This document shows positions 8,799 to 18,978 of a DNA stretch of 23,112 bases, piece by piece. The notes beneath the pieces were generated by a model, which worked only from the letters and a program-made list of their open reading frames with translations, made no database searches and was not told the origin of the DNA. The translations under genes were made by a program, and so were the position numbers. This stretch comes from Hygrocybe punicea (taxonomy: Eukaryota; Basidiomycota; Agaricomycetes; Agaricales; Hygrophoraceae), in assembly GCA_963556145.1 (NCBI GenBank), contig CAUVYJ010000028.1:1-23112 (forward strand). The letters run 5' to 3'. Position 1 is the stretch's first letter, and the number at the start of each line of letters is the position of its first letter.

Positions 8799-9977
8799 AT
8801 GGCATTCAATGATGACCAAGCATACTTCATAGCCTTCGCCATGGAGGCTATGTTGTGGATTAGCACTCTCACTCCTGCTCTTGTCCTGCCTGTCACAACG
8901 AAACATGTACCTCACAGGCAGCTATTGTTTGCTGTTTCTCACCACAGTCAGGATCTTATTTAGATATAAAAAGTGCAACAAGATTCTTGTTGCGGTGATG
9001 ATAGCCCTCTTCATGCTTTGCACTATGCACTATGCAGTCATTTTCACTAACGTTTACTGAGGCTTGGTAGGGTCCCTCGTTTTGACTTCAATCAATATCA
9101 TTTTAAGGTTTTATCTTGCAGATGGTGAAGCACTTTGCAATTGGTGATGAAGACCACATGCTTGTCGGCGCTGATATGTTGAATTTCATTATTGACTGGC
9201 TTGGCCAATCGATACTGGTAAGATACATCATATATATTTTGGTGTCCACAGTATTCATGGCTGGTTGTAGATATATCGCTGTTGGTTTGTCTGGAATAAC
9301 CGCTTTAGCGTCATTTTACTCCCTCTCCTTTTGTCATTCACTTCGTTGTGTATGTCGCACATCGTAATTCAGGTTGACACATCATTGCTCAATCTTCCCT
9401 TAGCGTGTGCTATCTCTGCCCTTGTTCTAATCCTTAAATTCCCCAATGTCTTACCCACTGATGGCAATGGCCAAGGCCAAACTATAGGGCTTTTGGTCCA
9501 TCTTGCAACTGCAATGCCCATTGGCTACCAATATTCTGCTGACGGGTCTGATTGTCAGTCGCATCTGGTACATCTCTCACCGATCATTCCAATACCGCCT
9601 TTTGGATGAGATTTCCAACGCTATTGTGGTGGTCTTTGAATCCGGAGCATTGGTCACCACCACTCAGCTCATTCTTTCAATCTTGGTCTTGACTGGTCAA
9701 TCTGCACAAAATATTTTGTTCTCCAGAGCCGCACAAGTTTACATTCATGCACCTTTTCTCTCCTTGCGAATTCATTTATGACCGTCAGGGTATTGCACCA
9801 ACCATCATCCTTCTCCATGTTGGATTGGGAAAAGCTATCGATACCACAATATTTAGCATGACCACAGTCAAATTCGCTACACAGGGGAAAGTTGCTGGGG
9901 AGCAAAATGGTGCTGCCCATATCCCACTTGAGCCATCTACTTCTCTCTCAGTGAGCAATTTTAAGACAGAAGTCTAA
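8799..9977 (+). CDS. Basidiomycete seven-transmembrane protein, six exons
   Basis: Splicing 8799-8854, 8922-9051, 9122-9217, 9271-9372, 9488-9736 and 9789-9977 gives a continuous 273-residue frame. The introns are 67, 70, 53, 115 and 52 nt with GT...AG ends, and every junction keeps phase. The start has a strong context (ACCATGG). Seven hydrophobic helices follow, including the 'IYRCWFVWN' block after TM3 and 'ATNILLTGLIVSRIWYIS' in TM5. 'GIAPTIILLHVGLG' is in TM7. These resemble a large family of uncharacterised 7TM membrane proteins in Agaricomycetes, expected at the plasma or an internal membrane. Ligand and pathway are unknown. Intron 4 is long and its edges are the least certain; no stop or frameshift is needed anywhere. 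Flanking DNA is degenerate, so it stands alone. Confidence 0.75.
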
Positions 9978-11359
9978 TAGAATTGTTAAATATTGTAGAG
10001 TAATGTGAAATTGTCTCCCACTTTTTTGCGCTCAACCATAGCACCCACACTGATGAGAACTTCTGCTTAAGAAACATGAATCTTTTATCAGTACAATGGC
10101 CACCCATGCAGCAAGTAGTGGACTTGTGCATGGGAGGTCATGGAGGTCCTCTGAAAGCAACCACTAGTCCAATGTTGCATGTAGTACCAACTTGGTCACT
10201 CCGTGCTTGGTGGTGGGGTGGATGGTGGCTTGGCCCCTTTGATGGGTGTCTCTAGGCACCAGCATTCTGTCAATCTCATTGAACAGGTGGTCCCATGAGG
10301 ATTCAGATGGAGAGAAGATGGAAGCCTGGTTTGTGAGGGTGCCAGTGAATGTTGGCTGAGTATGTGGCCAAGTTTGGGCCTCTTGACTTGTCCTGTATCT
10401 TCATGAGTGGCAAGGCAAGTTGCAGTGTGGGTGACATCGACGCACTTGTGGGCCGGGGAGCGAGAGCACCACTTCCCCAACCTCGTTCTCTCCCCTCCTC
10501 TCTAGATACACATCGCATCTAGCTTGGATGCTGGCGTCTCATCTTCGAGGTCCCTGGACATGATTCCGTTGTCTGTGGGCATGAGGACGACGTCCCTTGT
10601 AATTTTTGGCATGTCAAAGTTGTTCATATATCTCATTGCCATTCCCACTCTCTTAGATGTGTCATCCCCAAAGGTGGCATTGGATGTGGGACAATCCTCA
10701 TCCTTGGCAGTGGTAGCGGTAGAGGGCAGGTGAAATCATCGCATCTGTGGTACAGGGGATGGAAGTGCCACTTCCCCGGCCTTTTCCCTTTGCAAACGCC
10801 TGGATGCGGGTGTATCGTCCCTGAGCTCGCGAGGTAATTGGGAGGCCATATTAGTGTTGGCAGCATTGGCTCAGCCATGTGGCCATGGCTATTGATGTCC
10901 AAGGGGCAATGTGGGTGTTATTGGCGGTTTTGCCGCTGCTGGGTCCAAGGGGCAGTGGGGATGTTGTTCTTATTTCCTCATTGTAATTGGTCCACGGTGT
11001 ACCCCTGTGTTCTTATTTCTGGGTCCAAAGGTGGTGTAGGTGTTGCGAAGGATCCGGAGGCAACGTGGCCATTGTCAGTGAGTCCAAAGGTGGCCTGAGG
11101 AGGTGTCGGTTGGCATGAGAGTGGTGAAAGGGTGTGAACAGCAGTAAGCAATTTGTGTGGGTAAGTACCTGCCATCTGCTGGAAAAGGTAGTGACCAGGA
11201 AGGCGAACAAGGCTGAAACGGGGTGGTGGACAATCTTTGAGATGATATTTTGACCACCTTTCACTGGAGGGCGGTGCAAAAATGTACCCAGCATTGCCCA
11301 TTGAACCTGAGAGAGTTGAGTTCGACAATAAGATTGAAAACATACATGATAAACCGAAT
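9978..11359. other. Degenerate stretch without a convincing gene
   Basis: Frames here are short, GC-skewed shadows. Two GT-rich tracts, about 10447-10560 and 10760-10835, look like diverged copies: both pass from a GxxCCACTTCCCC core through a GGATGCxGGxGT block to a GTCCCTG/AGG end. No recognisable domain is coded on either strand. Confidence 0.4.
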
Positions 11360-11645
11360 GTTTGGCGACAGAGCAAGTCTGTCGTTGACGTGATCTCCCA
11401 GTTTGAACCTCTTCTGGATGTTCCAGGCAGGCAGATCAACCTTCTACCCATTGATGTCCAGGTCACAACATCTTGCACAATCTCCATGACGACACCATGG
11501 ATGCTGGATTGTTCGCCTTCAAATACTTTGACATGATCTTCTTGGTTGCAATACAGAAATGGCAGCTTTGCAAGAAGCTTCCACGATGATTGAAAGATCC
11601 ACATTATTTTTGTTTTCCATGCCATCTTGTCTGGTGAAGCAGGTG
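11360..11645 (-). pseudogene. SPT5: Spt5-like KOW-region fragment (broken)
   Basis: On the minus strand, blocks in different frames line up with the central part of the transcription elongation factor Spt5. In order they are a lead-in (VDLSIIVEASCKAAISVLQP), a KOW-type block (DHVKVFEGEQSSIHGVVMEI, then VQDVVT), and a second block (VDLPAWNIQKRFKLGDHV). A frameshift separates each pair, and a TAG interrupts the last block. Spt5 binds RNA polymerase II with Spt4, but this copy cannot make a working protein. It may belong to a dispersed Spt5-like family or be the missing front half of the fragment at 14.1-15.5 kb. Downstream of about 11380 the resemblance is lost. Confidence 0.65.
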
Positions 11646-12189
11646 ATCATAGATCATGTATCATGCTTGGCAGGGAGTCACGCTGGCAAGCGGACAGAAT
11701 CTGGAGGGGGCGGGCTGTGTACTCAAGATCCATTGCTTTGCGCATGACTTTGCACATGACTGAATACAATATCGCATTCTTGGCCGGGCTGCTGCCAAAG
11801 AGTCAAAATTAACGCCAAGGAAGGTTATATGATATGTACTTTTACTCGGACCTGCTATAAACTTGCATCATGAACAGACAGCACGAGCAACCTTTGTGGG
11901 ACCTCATTCATGTCACCAGTGCATCGAACTGCGGCTTTCCTGTATCTTTTGCTGAGATCTTGTGCAATTTTGGTCAAGTCCTGGTCATCCAGTTCACGCT
12001 CTCATCTGTCCAAACGTGCATGGTGACTGTGATAGTGTTGCCACGGCGCGGTCCAGCTTGGCTCGGCTATGGCTAACCCATATATGGGTCATTAGCAGGA
12101 CCGGACCATTGTGGCAATGGCTAAACCACGGTTAACCATCCAAAAAAGGCAATTTGTAGTGTCACATATATAATTATTTTGTATTTACT
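11646..12189. other. Non-coding stretch with a 14-bp palindrome
   Basis: No supported gene. A perfect palindrome ACCCATATATGGGT occupies 12076-12089. The rest shows only short frames. Confidence 0.4.
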
Positions 12190-12930
12190 GTTTGTCATCG
12201 CTCACCTGTACAAAGTACTAGTGAGTATTCCTAGAGACTCATCGTTCGCCTGTACAAAGTACAAGTGAGCTTTTATCTTGCTCAGGCACTCCCTCATTCC
12301 CTCGTTCCGTCCCTATTCGCCCATATGAAGTATACATGACTTCTAGGCAAATCTTCTTTTAGGCGTCCTTCTTGTTTGCCCATACAAGCACCAGCAAGCT
12401 CCAGGCCCCTCTTGGCTCAGATGCTCCCTTGTTCCATCCTTGCTCGCCCATACAAAGTACATACGGGCTCCAGGCAAATCTTCATTTGGGCATGCTTACT
12501 ATGTTCTCGTTTTCCTGTACAAAGTACCACTCTTGGCTCAGACACTCCCTCATTCCATCCTCAATAGCCTGTACAAAGTACATGCAGGCTCCAGGCAAAT
12601 CTTTATTTGGGCACACTTACTTCATTCTCATTTGCCCCTACAAAGTACCAGTGAGCTCCAGGCCCTCTTGGCTCAGACGCACATCCTTGTTTGCCCATAC
12701 AATACATGCAGGCTCTCAGGCAAATCTCCGTTCAGGCATGCTTACTACATTCTCATTGACCTTTACACAGTACCAGCAAGCTCCTGGACCCCCTGGCTCA
12801 GACATTTTTTTGTTCAGTACTCGCTGGCTCATACAAGCTATCAGTGAGCTCTAGACTCCCTTTGGCCTTGGCTTGGGTGCTGCCATCAGTCAATCCATTC
12901 TCATTCACCTATATGAAGTCCCAGCAAGCT
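12190..12930. repeat. Minisatellite of about 125-bp higher-order units
   Basis: A degenerate core (T/C)NTACAAAGTAC recurs about every 55-67 bp: 12207, 12251, 12322, 12381, 12449, 12516, 12570, 12637, 12696, 12761, 12829 and 12909. Two alternating half-units are visible. One core is followed by GGCTCCAGGCAAATCTT..., at 12322, 12449, 12570 and 12696 (spacings 127, 121 and 126). The other is followed by AGCTCCAGGCCCTCTTGGCTCAGAC, at about 12381, 12516, 12637 and 12761. This gives about six units of 121-133 bp, more decayed at both ends. The open frames across it are repeat-driven, not a gene. Confidence 0.8.
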
Positions 12931-13094
12931 CAGTGTTCCATCATTTCTCATCCTTGGGCTCCATCTTACATCGCTCGATTCTTCCCTCCTTGGCATCTGT
13001 ATCTGTATGTACCATTTTTTTTGCACCTATTCTATTAACTCAAAAAGTGCTGTCAGATGGAGTCTACCTTCAAAACCTTCCTCCTCGATAACTT

Positions 13095-14126
13095 GTGATC
13101 ACCTCCCCGAATGCAGGTCTCTTAGCTGCCTTCTCCAGTTCCTACAACTTCAGCTGCGACGATCCATCGCCAGAATGGACCTATAAGATGAACTGGGCCC
13201 ACAATGACTTTATACAGCTCTCATTTGTGCCCCATTCAGTCCGATGGGATCATCCACTAATACAGCGTCTAGTTTGTAATTACAAGTCACTACCTATTGA
13301 ACGCGTCAGTCTTTGCTTCCAATTATCAGTTCCTGTCCAACAAAAATGGCGTGATCTTGAAATGGCTGTCTTTGTGGTCGCTCAGGTATTGCTTGCATGA
13401 GCCCTGGCCTTTTTTTCACTTGAATCCAAATGTTTCCCCCTTCCACACACGTATGGCTACTGCCACCTTCATACACATGAACACGCTGCCAGAAAGTGTG
13501 CCATGATGTTGTGAGATTCTTTCATACCATTGATGGCATGGTGTTCGATGGGCATCTCATTTTTCATAACGAATCATGAACTATATGGCAACAACTCTAA
13601 GTGGGTGAAGATACTCATTGATGAAGCCAAGATCCACCCAGAGTGGGTCCAACAACTGCGAGATTCACCAATTGCCAACTTCACCAACAGTGTTCCAAAA
13701 GTAGGCATTGTCATAGATGTACATCAATGAAAATGGTTAGGACACCTCCCAAGGCTTATCAGAGCCTGCATCCCTATCTGGTTCATATGGAGCACCCTAA
13801 CTAACCCATTTGGTAATGATTACTATGATGGTGAATACAATGATCCCACCTTGGAAGAAGGTGAGATAGGACAACCCACTGTTCAAATGGAGAGCCAATC
13901 GATACCGGCAGGTCCACTTCCTGCAGAACACTGGCAGTGAGATGTACTGTCTATTCATGGTGTTGGCAATCGCCACACAGATGCCGCAGCTCCTAAATTT
14001 CTAAGCATGCTTGACAGCCGTCTTTACGATCATTTTGGATTTGATTGGGACGACACTACCTACTTTGAGGGTCCTACATTGTCGGATGCTGAATGGGAAC
14101 AGACTATGATGTTCAAAACAAACCAT
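13095..14126 (+). pseudogene. Degenerate gene of unknown function
   Basis: Protein-like blocks continue through changing frames. About 13160-13280 codes for WTYKMNWAHNDFIQLSFVPH. About 13285-13410 codes for NASVFASNYQFLSNKNG... in another frame. About 13550-13727 codes for ELYGNNSKWVKILIDEAKIH and HPEWVQQLRDSPIANF. The last frame goes on to about 14126 past two TGA stops, after VDVHQ (13727-13729) and after EHWQ (about 13938). Its tail includes acidic EYNDPTLEEGEIGQ and DHFGFDWDD. I recall similar blocks in hypothetical proteins of repeat-rich mushroom genomes but can name no domain. At least one frameshift and two stops make it a relic. Confidence 0.55.
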
Positions 14127-15555
14127 AGACCAGAGAGGTGTTGTTTTCATCATCCATCAACGAAGACATGGCAGGCATCTTAGCTGAAGGCCCCACAGGT
14201 GTTGGAGCATTGTATGGATGTGCGGGCAGCACTGGGGTATGTACCGTGGCAGGGGTCATGGCAGAGTTGAACGCAGGAGTAGGTGCTGCAGGCCCTGGGG
14301 GATGTGGAGTCTTAGACATCAACAGATAAACTGAAAGTTTAAACTTACCAGGTCTCGCCATATCCATTGTCTTGTCTGGGACTCATCCATTCAGTCGTGT
14401 TCTCACCCCATGCACTGGAGGTATAGGGATTTGGTGTCTGGGGATTGCCTAAAGAGAGCATCCACCCTCCATCTACAGCATAAGGATTGGGCATCTTCGA
14501 AGATGTGCTCCAAGCTGGTGTCCAACTTCCATCAATTGCATATGGATTCGGTGTGCAGGAGTTGACATTCCAAGCAGGTGTTTGACCCTCACCAGCGGCA
14601 TATGGATTTGGCGTCCGCCCCCATGCAGGTGTCCGATCGCCTTGGGTGTATGGATTGGGAGTTTGCGAATGTCTACTTGAACCACTGTAAGAGGTTCCAG
14701 AGAAACTGCCAGGGCTCCCTCCTTCAAGGAGCTCTAATTTTCCATTAGGTCTAGATGCACATGAGATTGATACAAGTGAAAACACTACAAAAAAGGTGAC
14801 CAAGCTTACAGTCATCTCAAAAGTTTCTCTTTCTCAATGGCAATGACCTTGTTGCCCGTGCAGTTCAACACAAGCAATGGGACCATTGGTATCTTTGATA
14901 GCACCCACATAGCCTTTGTGTGGACCCTTGACAACCATGACCATAACACCTATCAGCTGATCTTGTGGCCCTTGTCCCATGTTTCCAGATCCGACCATAT
15001 CTCCAGTTGGGGCTGCGAACATTGGATTCATTTTTGAGAGATCACTTCCACCTGTCTTCACCAGGTTACCCTTTGGTGCCAAAGATACCAAAGATGGAGC
15101 ATGCATAATGAACACGCCACCATTTTCGATGATGTCCTGATTATGAAGGAATGTAAAAAATGATTGATGAAGGACGAGTCCTTTTTGGCCGTATAGAATT
15201 ATCAATATCTCTCAACATTTGCGCACCTCACTATTGATTTCCTTCATGTTATCATTGATTCGTAGCTTGTGACCTTCAGAATCGGTTGCAATAGCTCTGC
15301 TAGAATCTTGATGCATCGAGATCTGATGAGGCTGAACAAGTCGAATTTGACCATTTTGATCCAGCACATGGAAGGAGTCCCTCTCAGTTTTGAATATGAT
15401 GCCGACAGTTTACATGCTGTACCAAGTCTAATGTCAGGCCACCTGACATTTGCCATCGTTGCCATGGCCATCCCCTTGGTGTTGGCCTATGTGAGCAAGA
15501 GCTGCGGTGGGGGCACCAGTAGTCAGGATGTGATAATAATTTGCAAAAACTCACG
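14113..15555 (-). pseudogene. SPT5: Spt5-like C-terminal half (KOW domains and CTR), decayed
   Basis: Minus-strand exons follow Spt5 order. A KOW-linker block (GIIFKTERDSFHVLDQNGQ and RLVQPHQIS, ATDSEGHKLRINDNMKEI) ends near 15232. After a 51-nt intron (15231-15181) comes HNQDIIENGGVFI, then the last KOW (VVKGPHKGYVGAIKDTNGP). A 59-nt intron (14809-14751) leads to the C-terminal repeat region at 14350-14700, with TPNPY/TPAW repeats (five xPNPY, three TPAW). A Pro/Thr-rich exon ends at 14113. An upstream intron-like unit (15554-15502, GTGAGT...CCGCAG) may also belong. Spt5 repeats are the targets of elongation kinases. Decay shows as a frameshift after CVELHG and a TGA where LLR-R-L is expected. 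Two more frame breaks lie near 15405 and at the last intron. Confidence 0.78.
14350..14700 (-). other. Spt5-type C-terminal repeats (TPNPY/TPAW)
   Basis: The exon encodes alternating TPNPY and TPAW motifs spaced 8-12 residues apart, the hallmark of the Spt5 CTR in fungi and animals. One repeat is degraded (MPNPY), and one TPAW position reads MLSL. The frame is open throughout the exon. Confidence 0.85.
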
Positions 15556-15660
15556 GAAGGGCATGGGTGAACCCACCCATGCCCGATGCAACTCGTGCCA
15601 TTGCCGCCATCCATGTTCACTTGCGGTCATAAATAAAACGGAATCGTGCCAAACATGAAC

Positions 15661-16250
15661 CCCAGTGAAAAGTCCGCCTATCTAGAAACTTTTAGGTAGT
15701 ATAACTTCCATGAAAATATAATTCCAGAATTTAAATAGATTTCTGCACCCTGAGCAGATGTTTCGCCATTAAGATACATTAAAAAACATTCCCATTTCTA
15801 ATAAAAAACATTGCTATCGATTGCTGTCTAGGTGCATCCCCGCCGCCCCGCCACCCCGCCGCCGCCACCCAAACCGCCCCATTCCGTTCCGCGGGTGTGA
15901 CGATGTCTGAAGATCTGAAGGATGGCATGGACGAACGATAAAGGATGCCGGGGGTAGATTGAGAGGATCGATGAAGCAAAAGGCGAGATTCTGAGTCATT
16001 GCTCGCAGCCGCAGGAAATGATCAGAGAGGCGTAGCCCAGAAGGTGGCTCAATGACCAAACAATCAGCGTTGACCAACATCCGCCATGTCTTCAGTCCAG
16101 CTGGCTAAAGGACCAAGAGACCTATCTAGAGTGTATGGGAATGCGCCACAATGAAATGAAGGGAGATAAGAAACGCACAAGGATATTAAGAGTCGAGACC
16201 AGTCGATGTATAACGAGCGATAGTAAGTTTCCAAGGGAATCCGGACTCAC
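15661..16250. other. Non-coding stretch with a C-rich tract
   Basis: No supported gene. A CCGCC/CCACC-rich tract lies at 15838-15885, flanked by AT-rich sequence containing two AAAAAACATT repeats (15780-15810). Confidence 0.4.
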
Positions 16251-17392
16251 ACTGAACTGTTCATCTAGAAAAATGCAAAAGGGGGAACCCGTAAATGGTT
16301 TCAGTGGAAGAGAAGCAGGAGTCACGAACCTTCCTTGTCATTATGGAAGTTTTTGAGGACAACTAGGAGTTTGTCTTTATTTCGGCGGAGGATGGTTTCG
16401 ATCTGCGGTGGCTTCTTTTGAGATTCGCCTCGTTCGCGATATAACGAGTCATGACGTTGAAGTTGGCATGGTCAAGTAGGATCTCCCCGAGGAGCTTGAG
16501 AGATTGGCATTTTGTAACATAGTTGTTGGACAATATGAGCGTTGTGAAGGAGGAAAAGAACTGATACCGTCACGGTCAGACAATCACGGAGAAATCATGG
16601 ACATAAGGAATGAAGATGACGGACTTGATCATAATTCTTGTCCAAATATTCCGCTACCATAGGTTGGTGTCGTGTGAGTGTTTCCTTCAAAGTGGCAAAT
16701 GCATCACAGGAGATTCCGAATCCGAATGTAGTCGTTTCGATGTAGTGTGGGAATGTGTAGAATCTGTCAGTGAAGTCTACATTAGGAGGTCGGCATAGAC
16801 GTTGGTAACCGAAGCTCACTGATCCGAATATAACAAGATTTTGCACAACGACTCATGCTTCAGCATTTCCTTCAGAATCATTCCGGTATTAAGGGCAACG
16901 TCTTCGTTCTCATATCCCGCAAGAGTCACAAAGATAACCTTGTGCTTTGCAAAAAGATATTCGATGCTTTGCAATCGTGAACCGATCTGGCGACGTAAAA
17001 GATTGTTGAATATTTGTACAATGTCTTTACGAGACTTGAAGTCAAAGCGAGCGACATTCAGGACAAGGTGATGAAGGAGATCGGTATTGTAAGTTTCTTG
17101 TGCAAGCTGGGCGACCAGTTCTGGTAGAGGATCTATGTCGAATGTCAGGTGTTGTTGATGCTTCATGGGGGGAATCAAGAGAACTTGCCTCCATCGCCAC
17201 ATGAGATGGCTTTGATCTGTTGTAGCTTCTTTGATATATCTTCGTTGGCCTAGGTCGAGTATTGGTGTGAAGAAAACCAGTGAGGTAAAACTTGGTACCT
17301 TTCATCTCGTCCCTCCCCCTGGAGTGCCCTATTCCAGTCTCGATATGTCATCACGAAGTCCCTGAACAAGGTCAGGAGAAGTTCGTAGCTTA
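16251..17392 (-). pseudogene. HYM1: Hym1/Mo25 (CAB39) family pseudogene
   Basis: Minus-strand exons spell out Mo25/Hym1, the scaffold that activates Ste20/LKB1-type kinases in morphogenesis signalling. About 17392-17299: TKLRTSPDLVQGLRDDISRLE. 17249-17189: NEDISKKLQQIKAI. 17132-16820: PELVAQLAQETYNTDLL through RRQIGSR and LAGYENEDVALNTG. 16763-16625: HYIETTTF through AEYLDKNY. 16560-16330: [18 protein letters not shown], then [16 protein letters not shown] small exon near 16264-16251 reads DEQF. Introns are 49-66 nt, one with a GC donor. Damage: TAG (17329) and TGA (17302) in the first exon; a TTCGGA duplication (TTTFGFGIS); and an out-of-frame deletion of about 85 nt near 16415, removing the block between EANLK and PPQIE. 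Start exon and C-terminus were not found. Confidence 0.88.
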
Positions 17393-17714
17393 GTCGTGTT
17401 CGATTCCGGACTGCAAGTGCACGCTGTCCTTTTCGTCTCTCTGTGAGGTGTCAGCATTTTTATGGGTCTGAATGAGGAGTAGTACGGGGGGCATAGGGTC
17501 TTGGGGCTCCAGGTCTTGGGCCCCAAGTTGCTCTTTGTGGCCTTTCAACGTTTCAACATTCGCTCGTTGACAGAGTAGCCGCAGATGAGGAAGTGTCACG
17601 CTTGGCTGCAGGGACGTCCTTGAGGAGAGTGGCTGTGATGGTCTCATGGGAGGGGAAAGGTGCACCAACAGGGATGAAGGACATAGAAGTTAGGAGCAAG
17701 AGGGAAACGAATGA

Positions 17715-17764
17715 CAGCTGTTTTAAAAACGATAGCGCGTTTTCGCCGTGAGTAAAAGTTCCCA
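17715..17764. repeat. Left terminal inverted repeat
   Basis: The outer 23 bp (CAGCTGTTTTAAAAACGATA plus GCG) match the right end perfectly. The inner ~27 bp match at roughly 70%. Confidence 0.9.
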
Positions 17765-17867
17765 ATGTAGTAAGACCACTTGCACTCCATCATTTCCCGC
17801 GCCTCCCATGCACAGGTTTTGTTTCGTGCCAGTGAGTCAATCACATCCTAATATCCAAGACTCCAGC

Positions 17868-18751
17868 ATGGGTAATCGCCGCCATATTCCAAAAGCACAA
17901 AAGGACCTCATCGTTCGCATGGCTGTTGATCTCAAGCCATGTGATATTGCTCAGGTTAGTGTTTCTGCTATCGGCCGAGTCCTGCAGCTTTGGCAGACCA
18001 CTGGAGTGACTATTCGGACACCATTACTAGGTGGAAGGCCACGAGAATCGTCGTCCCTGGACCTTGTAGTTCGTATTATTATCTGGCAAGCTTATCAAGC
18101 GCTGATATCAATTTCTTTCAGTATTTAGAAGGACTTACCGAACGCTCACCCGACATTTACTTGTTGGAGATGCAGGAACACCTAGTCTCTGCCTGTGGGG
18201 TCTATGTGTGCAAGGCCACCATTGCTAACAGCTTGCGGCGGCAGGGATTCACTTGTAAAGCTGTAACTCATTGTCACTTTGGGCAGAGTGATATTTTTAT
18301 TGAAGTGTTACTGTCAGATTTCGTGTGCTGGGCTAGAGCGTGGTGAGGATCGTCGCACGGCATATCAACACACTGTCGGTGAATATTTTCCACCTGAAAC
18401 TCTCGTTTTTGTGGATGAAGCGGCATGTAACCGCCACACTGCCAAGCGCAAGATGGGGTGGGCTCCTGTTGGGTCTCGTGCTCGTTGGCACGACTACTTT
18501 GTTCGAGGTACAAGGCAAGCAATGAGTTTATGACTACTCGAATTTTAGCTAAATGTCACGACAGGTATTCCATTTTGCCTGCCATTTCTCTTGATGGTGT
18601 GTTTCACCTCGACATCCTGACTCGTTCATGGACATGCGAAGCATTTTCTCAATTTATTAACACCCTCCTTGACCACATGAATCTGTATCCTCAACGAAAT
18701 TCAGTCATTATCATGGCATTGGGCTCAGCCCAAGAAGGTAGGCAGATTTAG
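17868..18751 (+). CDS. Tc1/mariner transposase, truncated in the DDE domain
   Basis: Exons 17868-18068, 18122-18262, 18318-18507 and 18549-18751 join into a 244-residue frame without stops. The introns are 53, 55 and 41 nt. The N-terminus is a helix-turn-helix DNA-binding region (MGNRRHIPKAQKDLIVRMAV, then IGRVLQLWQTTG and the LLGGRPRE linker). The catalytic core starts with FVDEAACNRHT, whose D147 is the first metal-binding Asp. GVFHLDILTRSWTCEAF and FINTLLDHMN follow. After VIIM the family has an Asp-Asn pair and later a YSPDLNPIE-like block. Here VIIM is followed by ALGSAQEG and a stop at 18749. The second and third catalytic residues are therefore absent and the enzyme should be dead. The third intron boundary is the least certain. 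Confidence 0.8.
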
Positions 18752-18978
18752 TGCTTTTCGGAGCTGTTGGCAGAAAATAATCTTCGCTGTACATTGCCAG
18801 GGGTGTTCAGTTAGGTCGACGCTGAGCCTCTTATATACTGGTATACAACGTCATGTTGACTCAGTAGCAACTGCGGAATGTTTCATTGTAACATGGCAAT
18901 GCACTCACTAGCGCTCACTGCCCAACTTTGGTCAAGCCGACGCTATGCTGTGTGAAATGCTGTGTGGGAAAAGTACAG

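Noticed and set aside
8672..8915. Minus-strand frames of 74 and 84 codons
   Set aside because: They are antisense to exon 1 of the spliced 7TM gene and its promoter; their hydrophobic look reflects that gene.
10978..11625. Minus-strand 215-codon frame as a whole gene
   Set aside because: Only its first part resembles Spt5, and the resemblance jumps frame inside it. The rest is low-complexity and does not look like protein.
12076..12089. ACCCATATATGGGT as an operator or att site
   Set aside because: It is a perfect palindrome but isolated, AT-centred and not next to any gene or element end, so no role can be supported.
12372..12854. Plus-strand frames of 160 and 135 codons
   Set aside because: They run over the tandem repeat, and several frames are open at once, as expected of a repeat lacking stops.
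14345..14815. Secreted or membrane protein starting MTVSLVTFFVVFSLVSIS
   Set aside because: The hydrophobic start is the translation of a 59-nt intron (14809-14751) with a GTAAGC donor and CATCTAG acceptor. The true sequence on both sides is Spt5-like.
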